From Cymbomonas tetramitiformis (Eukaryota > Chlorophyta > Pyramimonadophyceae > Pyramimonadales > Pyramimonadaceae), in NCBI GenBank assembly GCA_001247695.2, contig LGRX02035344.1, positions 1 to 25,989 on the forward strand: a stretch of DNA of 25,989 nt, in the 5' to 3' direction. Each line of letters starts with the position of its first letter. The stretch's first letter is position 1. Below the pieces are notes generated by a model, which saw only the letters and a list, made by a program, of their open reading frames with translations, was not told where the DNA came from and made no database searches. A program made the translations under genes and the position numbers. Below, piece by piece: positions 18,780-25,796 of this stretch.

Positions 18780-19614
18780 GGGTCAAAAACAGCTTGGACT
18801 TGGTCTCAGAGACCAACCAGCCTGCCAGCTCCACATCTCGGATAACCGAGCGGAGCTCACCCAAAGCAGCAGGATCCGTCAGGGAAGGGGCCCGCACCGC
18901 ACAAATAAAGTCATCCACGTAGGGGTGCACCCGCACCCCCCGAGCCCGCCAACGGCCCACTAGCTCCCTGTTGATCTTAGTAAAGACCCAACAAGCCGGA
19001 GCCAATCCAAACGGCAGAACACAAAACTCATAGAAGACACCTAGCCACTCAACAGCCACATACTGCCGAGATCCCTCGTGCAGGTCAACGTGATAATAAC
19101 CGGACTTATAGTCCCAGTAGAACAAGCCATCATCCGGCCGAAGCACATCAACAAACGGCTGCAAGGGCTCGTACCTAAACCGAGGAAAGTCAAGAAAGGA
19201 ATTCAGGTACTTACCATTGAAAATCAGACGAAGCTTAACCCCATTGTTGTCCACCATAATCGGCAAGACAACCTTGGGCTTTCGGGCCGCTCTCCGCACC
19301 GCTCCCATCAACTCACACTCTCGCAAAGCCCCCGTGACAAATTCCGGAAACAAATTAGCCGACGAGTGATTGGGCAAGTGAATCGAGGGCGGGGGACGCC
19401 CGCTACTAAACCTCAAACTAAACCCGCGCTCAATCCAAGACATCACATAAGTAGAACGCACAAAAGTCCGCCAAAAGGAAGCGTGATCCCTAAGCCTGCC
19501 CGCAACTCGCGGCACAGCAACCCCCTGCTCAACGATTGCAACAGCATTCTCAAGCTCCTCTTCGGAAAACTCAACATCCAGACCTGGCAACAGCAACCCG
19601 CAAGCGAGGCACAA
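18772..19614 (-). pseudogene. Reverse transcriptase palm/fingers of the YR retrotransposon
   Basis: This is a 280-codon frame. Motifs include KLRLIFNGKYLN (residues 127-138), the first catalytic Asp168 in YWDYKSGYYHVDL, FCVLPFGLAPACW (197-209) and the YVDDF box (232-236, Asp234 and Asp235). The frame ends prematurely after SETKSKLFL. One extra base, or two missing, in the run of Cs near 18,780-18,782 would explain it, because the next frame continues with the expected domain. There is no ATG before codon 58. Gag stops 160 nt upstream in another frame, so initiation is unclear. It would copy the element RNA into DNA. Confidence 0.85.
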
Positions 19615-19774
19615 GCATTATGCATTATAAATTAGAAATTGTTACAGTTAGGCGTTCCGCTCTAACATTCGTTCAAGCCTGGCGTTCCGCCAAGGCACAC
19701 AGCTCGGCATTCCGCACGAGAAAGTCTTTTGCTACTGCAAAGAGATTACTGCAAGGCAGCATAAAACAGAGGGC
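19615..19774 (-). other. Gag-RT spacer with three GGCGTTCCGC copies
   Basis: Between the gag stop and the RT frame, GGCGTTCCGC occurs at 19,651 and 19,681, and GGCATTCCGC at 19,706. The spacing of 30 and 25 bp suggests a decayed minisatellite or an RNA signal. Several stops occur in all frames, so there is no simple gag-RT fusion. Confidence 0.6.
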
Positions 19775-20629
19775 TCATCCCTGGCCACGTCCACGACCCC
19801 TGCCCGCAGCAGGCAAGGAGCACTGGTTCTGGTGGTGGCCCCATTGTCCGCATCGAAAACAAGTCAAGTTCTGGCCAAAGCCACGACCACCTCCAGCCCC
19901 AGCAGCTGGGGGAGGCGAGAAAGGCAGCTGCTGCTGAACCGCAGGCCTAGGGCGCTGATCCCTGGCCTTCTGCTTGGCTGCATTGGCCTTCGCCTTTGCC
20001 TCATTCTCTGCCTTAACCTCTTTCCGCGCGCGCCTACACGCTTTGTCTTCTTCATCATTCTCAGCGTACGAACGTCTCTCTAATTTCTCCGCCATCTTCC
20101 AACCCACTTCAGTACCCTCGTCAACCACCATAGCCAAAACCTTCCCACGCTCTCTAGCGCGCGCGACGCCCTTCTCAGCCGTCTCGACACAAAAGGCAAG
20201 AGCCTCCACAACATTGGAAGGGAGTTGCGTACCCTCCAAGGCTTTGCGAGCCTCATCCAACGCTGCCCCAGTAGCCACGTGAGCGCCATAGTGGTGCTTG
20301 ACCTCGTCGAATTGCTTTCGGACGCCCTTGAAGGAGTCCTTCTCCAATCCCGCGCGAGTCAATTCTTGGCGATCGTTTCCAGGAAGCTCATCGTAGTCGA
20401 CAACGTCCAACCAAGGGCGCTTACGCGCCCCCCCAACCGCCTGCAACGACTCCTCACGCAGAATAGACAACCTACTCGTAAAAGTGGCCATTTGTCGCAT
20501 CAACTTCTCCTGCGCTGGCGCAAGAGGATCTCCATTTTCTAAGGCTCTAGCGGCCTCCACATACGACGCGTGCGCTTTCAAATCATCAACCTTCTGCTGG
20601 CAAGCGTTGACGTCGGTGAACCAATCCAT
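19775..20629 (-). CDS. Gag-like protein with CCHC zinc knuckle
   Basis: The frame is 284 codons, starting with ATG at 20,629 (MDWFTDVNACQQK). The N-terminal two thirds are charged and helical. A very basic Lys/Arg/Ala-rich stretch follows, then a Pro/Gly-rich linker. The knuckle CFRCGQWGHHQNQC fits CX2CX4HX4C, and the tail is GRGRGRGQG. It would coat the element RNA in a cytoplasmic particle. It is the first gene after the A1 repeat and its frame is intact. The assignment rests on position and the zinc knuckle, since gag proteins are otherwise poorly conserved. Confidence 0.8.
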   Translation of the reverse strand: MDWFTDVNACQQKVDDLKAHASYVEAARALENGDPLAPAQEKLMRQMATFTSRLSILREESLQAVGGARKRPWLDVVDYDELPGNDRQELTRAGLEKDSFKGVRKQFDEVKHHYGAHVATGAALDEARKALEGTQLPSNVVEALAFCVETAEKGVARARERGKVLAMVVDEGTEVGWKMAEKLERRSYAENDEEDKACRRARKEVKAENEAKAKANAAKQKARDQRPRPAVQQQLPFSPPPAAGAGGGRGFGQNLTCFRCGQWGHHQNQCSLPAAGRGRGRGQG

Positions 20630-20703
20630 GTCGATAATTCAAAATAACAATATATATATATAATTCGAACCGAAGAATAGTAAAATTTTACAGCGCTGAA
20701 AAA

Positions 20704-20861
20704 ACTCCACAGAATTCCACAGTTAACGGCAACTGTCAAAACCGTTCAGGGAGGGCCTCTTAAGGCCTCCGCTGATCAGAAAACCTCAGTTTTCCGATCA
20801 GCTCCAGATGACTGTCATACTGACAGTCATCCTCCGCTGACCAGAAAACTCTCAGTTTTCT
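20704..20861 (-). repeat. A1 repeat (outer 5' end of the YR element)
   Basis: This 158 bp repeat corresponds to A2 (13,941-14,083) with 15 extra bp (around GAGGGCCTCTTAAGG). It ends at the core GTTTTCT (20,855-20,861), beyond which the target segment V begins. The gag ATG lies 75 bp inward, so A1 forms most of the 5' leader. Confidence 0.9.
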
Positions 20862-20876
20862 GATCAGTCGGAGGCC
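20764..20876. repeat. 113 bp imperfect palindrome spanning the right insertion junction
   Basis: It starts GGCCTCCGCTGATCAG and ends CTGATCAGTCGGAGGCC. Nested inside are three small inverted repeats with about 3 bp centres: GATCAGAAAACCTCAGTTTTC, ATGACTGTCA-TAC-TGACAGTCAT, and CCAGAAAACT-CTC-AGTTTTCTG. The last 15 bp belong to the target, so the palindrome is completed by the flank. Confidence 0.8.
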
Positions 20877-21205
20877 CTATAAAGAGGCCAGCTTCGGTAC
20901 TGAGAAGGCTTCTTGCCGTGTTACTGTGGCAAAAGGGCCCATATTGGGACTTGTCGCTCGCTCGTCATCGACAACCAATGGTGATTTGCCATTTGTGCAC
21001 TTACAAAAGTCGTATTTCAATGGCATCTTTGAGCTGGCATGTTCCGATTGGCTTTCCCGATAGTGGGTGCACATGGTAAGGGCCCTGCCAAAAAGCGTCA
21101 GGTAGGAAGGATGGTGTTCCCTCCCCAACCCCGCCCCTACCACCGTGGGAACGCCATTCGCCTTATCCCACCTTCGCACAAGGGAAGCTTATGGGAGCCG
21201 ATTCG
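20862..21205. repeat. Target repeat segment V, copy 1
   Basis: These 344 bp match 21,369-21,715 apart from a 3 bp indel (GGGACTTGTCG versus GGGACCGCTTGTCG). A TATA-like CCTATAAAG sits near its left end, oriented rightward. Frames of 75-100 codons on both strands are conserved between copies simply because the DNA is. No family is recognised. It forms the right flank of the YR element. Confidence 0.9.
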
Positions 21206-21368
21206 AACATTGCGAAATGGTTCCGGAATATGTCGGTTATTCGCAGAAAAGCAAAACTTACCAGTGTCACTGTATAGTAATAGTACAGTACTGATGGTTT
21301 TCTGATCAGTGTAGTATGACAGGCAGTATGACTGTCATACGGAGCAGATCTGAAAACTGAGGTTTTCT
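21204..21368. repeat. Target repeat segment X, copy 2
   Basis: Identical over 165 bp to 10,644-10,808. Here the core GTTTTCT (21,362-21,368) is followed directly by GATCAGTCGG. This is therefore the unoccupied form of the site into which the YR element inserted. Confidence 0.9.
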
Positions 21369-21715
21369 GATCAGTCGGAGGCCCTATAAAGAGGCCAGCT
21401 TCGGTACTGAGAAGGCTTCTTGCCGTGTTACTGTGGCAAAAGGGCCCATATTGGGACCGCTTGTCGCTCGCTCGTCATCGACAACCAATGGTGATTTGCC
21501 ATTTGTGCACTTACAAAAGTCGTATTTCAATGGCATCTTTGAGCTGGCATGTTCCGATTGGCTTTCCCGATAGTGGGTGCACATGGTAAGGGCCCTGCCA
21601 AAAAGCGTCAGGTAGGAAGGATGGTGTTCCCTCCCCAACCCCGCCCCTACCACCGTGGGAACGCCATTCGCCTTATCCCACCTTCGCACAAGGGAAGCTT
21701 ATGGGAGCCGATTCG
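21369..21715. repeat. Target repeat segment V, copy 2
   Basis: This is the second copy of V (347 bp). It ends GGGAGCCGATTCG and is followed by unique sequence. Together X-V-X-V make a two-copy tandem repeat with a unit of about 508 bp. The TATA-like CTATAAAG is at about 21,384. Confidence 0.9.
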
Positions 21716-21776
21716 TGCGAAAGGTCGCCAAAAGAGAACAATCGTGCCGAACCGCGCAAAAAACGCGACTGAATCG

Positions 21777-21806
21777 GCTGTCGCGGGCTGTCGCGGGCTG
21801 TCGCGG
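21777..21806. repeat. 10 bp tandem repeat (three copies)
   Basis: GGCTGTCGCG occurs three times in a row, followed by two copies of CTCGATGCTGT separated by TTCCAAATG. Confidence 0.85.
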
Positions 21807-21876
21807 GCTGCTCGATGCTGTTTCCAAATGCTCGATGCTGTCGCTTCGTTTCCAAATTTCGGGAGGAGAGAGCAAA

Positions 21877-21957
21877 ATGTCGAACGGCATCAAGGATTTG
21901 GAAACAGAGCTCAAAAGTTATGATAGTGACGTGGCAAGAAATAGCATTCGGGTCTGA
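21877..21957 (+). CDS. Possible short first exon or small ORF
   Basis: From ATG in AGCAAAATGTCGAACGG the frame reads MSNGIKDLETELKSYDSD and ends at TGA after 26 codons. The composition looks protein-like. A GT follows an ATTCGG just before the stop, so it could be a first exon. No downstream exon was found, and a chance frame is equally possible. Confidence 0.2.
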   Translation: MSNGIKDLETELKSYDSDVARNSIRV

Positions 21958-21998
21958 GCGAGCAGTGCGACCGTAGGATCAGTCGAAGACGAGCGAGC

Positions 21999-22104
21999 GA
22001 CAAGCTAGTTATAGCTGCCACGTCAGACGTATATGCTCTGGACTGCGCCTCCGGCACAGTCCAGAGCATATAGTCTGACGTGGCAGCTATAACTACCTCA
22101 TGTC
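21999..22104. mobile_element. Foldback hairpin element 1
   Basis: The arms of about 39 bp begin TAGTTATAGCTGCCACGTCA and pair with an almost exact reverse complement (one 1 bp bulge) around a loop of about 11 nt (CGCCTCCGGCA). Borders are GACAAGCTAG on the left and CTACCTCATGTC on the right. The same borders enclose the hairpin at 24,483-24,591. It could be a small MITE or an RNA hairpin precursor. The sequence alone does not decide. Confidence 0.7.
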
Positions 22105-22264
22105 CCAATATTTGTCTGCCGTTGCCTAAAATGCTAATTTCTGGTTGGTCCAACTCGGATGACACGTCTGCGGACAAGGGTTCTTGTCAAGCCGTGCTAT
22201 ATAATTTTATACAGGAAATAAAAAAGCAAAATATAAAAATATAAAAATATAGGAAATGAAAATA

Positions 22265-22958
22265 CAGTGTAGGCCCGTTCATAAGCAACAGGTCATTTCG
22301 ATCCAGCCTCCAGCCCCGCCCTTGCTTATCTCCAAAATCGCGATATTTCTAGCCTTCCAGCGATTTCAGTTTTTTCATATTGCTTAAATTGATCTAACGA
22401 CCTGAAATTCATGTGTAGGATCCAGCCGATTGAACTGCTTAAGCATGACCAATCGCGCAACATCAGCTCCCTGCGCAGGAAGCTGCGATTGCTTATGTGT
22501 CCAGGGTGTTCAGAGTCGCGAGCGAGACGGCATAAATCATATGGTGGAAGCATATCTAATACTGTAATAGGATACGAATATCCCACCTCTCAAATATATA
22601 ACTTGCTGTATAACAAGGTACATATGACACGCACTGAAATTCGGCTTGTGTATAGGTTAAAATTTAGTCCGTGTACGCCATGAGTTTTGTTAAACACGAT
22701 AAGAAGGGGCATTCATGGGTCGAGGCTGAAATGCTAAAACATACACAAATGCCGATTTAAGCATGCACATCTGGATGGCTGAAATTGCTAAAACAAACAA
22801 AATAAGCGATTTTGTGTTATCCTTCCGGAATGCTGGAGTTGCTAATCGGGATGAGCTATATTTCCAGCCGTTTTGCAAGGGCTGGAAATTGCTTAACTTT
22901 ATGCGAATTCCAGCGTTGGTTGCTTAAAAAACAGTTGCTTAAAAACGGGCCTACACTG
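22265..22958. mobile_element. Tc1/mariner-like MITE, 694 bp
   Basis: TA flanks both ends (22,263-22,264 and 22,959-22,960). The left end CAGTGTAGGCCCGTTCATAA and the right end, read inward, CAGTGTAGGCCCGTTTTTAA are inverted repeats of about 26 bp that continue with GCAAC. CAGT ends with TA duplication are typical of Tc1/mariner and pogo families. No transposase frame is present. Variants of GCTGAAATTGCTTAA recur about ten times inside. Confidence 0.85.
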
Positions 22959-23039
22959 TATACAAAATAGAATTTTCGAATTTCGAATATAATAAAATAA
23001 TTTATTTGAGAAAATATCCTGATGAGCATAAATGTTAAC

Positions 23040-23235
23040 GATGTGTTCCAGCTCAGCTCCCCTGCCTCGCCCACGCCCCGGCGACCCCCCCGGCTCTCCG
23101 GGGCGGCCCACCGAGGCGCCTATACCGCTGCTCCACTGCTGCATTTGCTCCGCTGCCAGATAGCTTCGATCCAGGTACCTGTCGCATCCCACGCCATCCG
23201 CACCTCACACCACACGCTGAGCCACTGCGCCACGC
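23040..23235 (-). repeat. tRNA-derived SINE-like sequence
   Basis: On the minus strand TGGCGCAGTGG (23,232-23,222) fits the polymerase III A box and GGATCGAAGC (23,172-23,163) resembles the B box, about 49 nt apart. The sequence starts close to a tRNA 5' half (GCGTGGCGCAGTGGCTCAGC) but has no cloverleaf, so it is not a functional tRNA. A GC-rich body follows. The 3' end was not defined. Confidence 0.5.
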
Positions 23236-23335
23236 GGGCGCCTGATAATGAAATCCTCGAATTAGTAAAACCTTTATAAAACACGCAAAGGGATAATGAA
23301 TAATGGATCGCGCGCATCGATATTCGATGATGACA

Positions 23336-23392
23336 TAATATTACGTAATGAATATGATGACGTGATATTATGTAAATTCATATCCGAAATAT
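23336..23392. repeat. Diverged 28 bp tandem repeat, AT-rich
   Basis: GATGACATAATATTACGTAA is followed by GATGACGTGATATTATGTAA, each ending in a similar GAATAT/TTCATAT. The ATAATATTACGT and ACGTGATATTAT parts are also partly inverted with respect to each other. Confidence 0.6.
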
Positions 23393-23500
23393 TAAAATAC
23401 AGGTTAATGCCTTCAGGATTAATAAAAGGCAATTCACAACTTCGCTGTAACAGGAATCATACACCTATATATGGAATCTTCGGCGTGACGCAAGACGGCT

Positions 23501-23598
23501 TCTGTCACACTATTCTATTATTGTGAAGCCCGCAAAGCTCCCAGAATGAAAGTTGGTGACACATCATAAAAAACGCCTGTATGGGCTGCAACAGAAAA

Positions 23599-23629
<31 letters not shown>

Positions 23630-23800
23630 CCTTCTGCGGGCGCTAAACGTCGTCAGCCTGTCACACTATGCTATATTTAGATTGCGAAGCCCGCAATGCC
23701 GCAAAGCTCACATATAAATGAAAGTTGGTGACACTGTCATCAAAGACGCCGATGCGATGCCCGATGTGGATGTGGGCTGCAACAGAAATTATACACACCA
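23501..23800. repeat. Diverged direct repeat of about 150 bp with (CATA)n
   Basis: CTGTCACACTATTCTATTAT (23,503) and CTGTCACACTATGCTATATT (23,659) each lead into GAAGCCCGCAA, then GAAAGTTGGTGACAC, then GGGCTGCAACAGAAA. The first copy carries about seven CATA repeats at 23,598-23,628. Confidence 0.75.
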
Positions 23801-23909
23801 ATGGCGCGACGCGAAATACTCTGTCAGCTCTTTCAAAATCGGTCATCACGTTCGATCGGCCATCACCTTCAAAACTTAAAATTCGAAATTGGAAACGTAC
23901 ATATGAAAT

Positions 23910-24235
23910 CAGTGGTGGGAAAAAGTGAAATAATCTTGGTATAAATTCAACGGTGGGAAGACTATAGTGAAATTCAGTAGCATACTGTATAGGACTGCAT
24001 AGTGAAGTCCAGCTCCAGGTATGCTACTGAATTTGAATCCTGAATTGAAATTCTCCTGAAATTCCTGTAATTCCTATAGTGAAATTCAGTATACTTAATA
24101 CTACTGTATACGTGTATAGTGAAATTCAGTATCGAGTATAAATACAATGGTGGGAGGACTGTATAGTGAAATAATCTGAGTAAAAATTAGGAGGTGGGAA
24201 GACTGTATAATTTGTACCTTGGATGGGAAAACGTG
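23910..24235. repeat. Degenerate short repeats (GGTGGGAAGACTGTATAGTGAAAT family)
   Basis: Variants of GGTGGGAAGACT occur four times and GTGAAATTCAGTA or GTGAAATAATCT several times. Near 23,971 and 24,017 the pieces AAATTCAGTAGCATAC and GTATGCTACTGAATTT form an inverted repeat. No coding frame is seen. Confidence 0.55.
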
Positions 24236-24482
24236 AAATACTTGTTTATATTGTAGGTAAATCTTGCGTAAACGATTTATACCTGCCGCATATCAAGTCA
24301 GTCGAGAAGCGGAAAACAGGCTGGGGATCGACGGTATAGTTCAAAGTAATTTGAATAAATGGACGACGATTAAGGGGCATGGTTGACAATGTTGAGGCAA
24401 GGGTTGACAATTTTGTGGAATGCCATACTATGTGGATAGCTAATGAACTGTCGATCTGAAAGTCAGTAGGGGATCAACGGCA

Positions 24483-24591
24483 GACAAGTTAGATGTCACC
24501 CGTTGCCTGGGTTGACAATGACACGTCGGCCAACAAGTTGGCCAACGTGCTCATTGTCAACCCAGGCAACGGGTGACATCTACCTCGTGTC
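24483..24591. mobile_element. Foldback hairpin element 2
   Basis: The arms start GATGTCACCCGTTGCCTGGG and run about 43 bp, with one bulge and one mismatch. The reverse complement follows after only AA. The borders GACAAGTTAG and CTACCTCGTGTC match those of the hairpin at 21,999-22,104 with one difference each, yet the stems are unrelated. The stem contains GGGTTGACAAT, which also occurs nearby around 24,386 and 24,405. Confidence 0.7.
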
Positions 24592-24595
24592 GGAC

Positions 24596-24728
24596 ACGTA
24601 TTGGGACACTTTGACACATATTGGGACACTTTGACACATATTGGGACACTTCGACCCACATTGGGACACTTCGACCCATATTGGGACAGTGGGGACACAT
24701 ATTGGGACACTTCGACTCATATAGGGAC
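24596..24728. repeat. 20 bp tandem repeat, about 6.5 copies
   Basis: The unit TTGGGACACTTTGACACATA starts at 24,601 and repeats with CTTCGACCCATA variants and one 21 bp unit. Open frames on both strands over the array are a consequence of the repeat and are not annotated as genes. Confidence 0.9.
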
Positions 24729-24849
24729 AATGCGGCATACAAGCACGCCGCGGAAGGAATATGCATTAGCTTGGATGTCCGATCAGCATCTTCTTAGTCG
24801 CGGATTGGACGGAGATCGCATGTATACACGTGGGATTCTCAGCACATTT

Positions 24850-24944
24850 TTTAATCGAGTAATAAATAATAATAATATTAATAATAATAAAACATTTACG
24901 CTAGCAAAGGGGACAAAGGTCCTGAGAGTGCGGTATCCCTGCAA
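24850..24944 (-). repeat. Retroposon 3' tail, copy 1
   Basis: On the minus strand TTGCAGGGATACCGCACTCT leads to GCTAGCGTAAATGTTTTATT and then imperfect (ATT)n. It is nearly identical to 25,652-25,722, with one 1 bp difference in the CCTTTGTCC/CTTTGTCC part. A constant end followed by a simple repeat is typical of SINE or LINE 3' ends. Confidence 0.65.
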
Positions 24945-25650
24945 AGCAGGCTAGTGAAAACACCAGGGGCTACTCCCTCTGCTATAGCGCGCCCACAAAG
25001 GGGCTCAGCCCACTTTTCAGCAGGGTGACATCTAGAGAAAAAGCTAAGTGCTAGGCAAAAAAACTCTAGAGGATGGAGAAGCAGCCATGGCCGGGTGAGT
25101 GGAGGGGTGGCTGATAAAAAAATGAAAATTTTCAAAGCAACTCTGGTTGCTAGCACTCAAGTATATAGATTTGTCACAATCGTGACGACAAGCACACAAC
25201 AGCAACAGGCCATCTGCATAAAATGGGCGGTATGGTGTGAAGTGCAAGCGGTATCAGCTTGAATCTCTATTCGTAAAGCATGGCGGCAGCACGATATTTG
25301 ACTGCAGTCGAGGCATCCCGGATACGCGACCTTGCTGAGATTCAGTAGTTTAGTACCACGTATGACGTATGACAATGACAGTGACAATACAGTGACTTCC
25401 TACCTGTACTCAGTAGTTCGACTTCGGTAGCTTAGACTGTGACACACGACATGATTGCCTAGTGACGGCCTCGGAGCTTAGATAACCTGAGAGTCGTGTA
25501 TTCATTTCCATCTTGGCTGCCCACGCTTTCCCCCCGGGGGGGGCGGGCCAGCACATCACATCGCAATGTCGGGGGGCGTACCCCGGTGCTCGAAAAGCAG
25601 AGTCAGGGGGGTGAAAGAACGAATATGTGCATTTCATACGAATCAGCAAT
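24945..25650. other. No gene recognised
   Basis: This stretch lies between the two retroposon-tail copies. Short open frames show no family features. A C/G homopolymer palindrome (CCCCCCGGGGGGGGC) lies near 25,532-25,546. Confidence 0.5.
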
Positions 25651-25651
25651 G

Positions 25652-25722
25652 AAATAATAATAATAATAAAACATTTACGCTAGCAAAGGGGACAAAGTCC
25701 TGAGAGTGCGGTATCCCTGCAA
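25652..25722 (-). repeat. Retroposon 3' tail, copy 2
   Basis: This is the second copy of the segment at 24,880-24,944, in the same orientation and with its own (ATT)n tail. Similarity stops at the same point (TTGCAGGGATACC) in both copies, so both are 5'-truncated there or share only this module. Confidence 0.65.
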
Positions 25723-25796
25723 TGTCGCTATTTGAAAATTTACGCCTGCGGCGCATGTCGGATCACTCGTAATACTACGAAAGACCCCACGGTACG

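Larger units (their letters stand above)
10809..20861 (-). mobile_element. Tyrosine-recombinase retrotransposon (DIRS/Ngaro/PAT type) with split direct repeats
   Basis: Reading on the minus strand, the order is A1 repeat, gag, RT, RNase H, NPPF/methyltransferase-like domain, tyrosine recombinase, B1-A2 repeats and B2. No integrase, protease or LTR is seen. That gene order and repeat layout define YR retrotransposons. Both outer ends coincide with the 7 bp core GTTTTCT. The undisturbed target (X joined to V) is present at 21,204-21,715, so the boundaries are set directly and there is no target duplication beyond the core. Two later transposons (10,844-13,411 and 15,932-18,092) lie inside. Without them and their duplications the element is about 5,313 bp, a normal size for the group. 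The RT frame shift and split RNase H make this copy defective. Confidence 0.9.

Noticed and set aside
20877..21179. 100-codon minus-strand frame conserved in both V copies, with a 3 bp indel keeping the frame
   Set aside because: It begins with GTG, has a stop just upstream, and has no family resemblance. Two near-identical DNA copies cannot show coding constraint.
20862..21715. Segments V as long terminal repeats of the retroelement
   Set aside because: V occurs twice on the right side only, never at the left end. The X-V-X-V order and the split at GTTTTCT fit a target repeat instead. No integrase-type element is present.
23163..23232. Functional tRNA gene on the minus strand
   Set aside because: It has A- and B-like boxes but no acceptor pairing or cloverleaf. 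It is better seen as SINE-derived.
24601..24728. Protein-coding frames on both strands (repeats of SQYVSKCPN)
   Set aside because: They arise from a 20 bp tandem repeat with no stops. No start context or flanking domain was seen.
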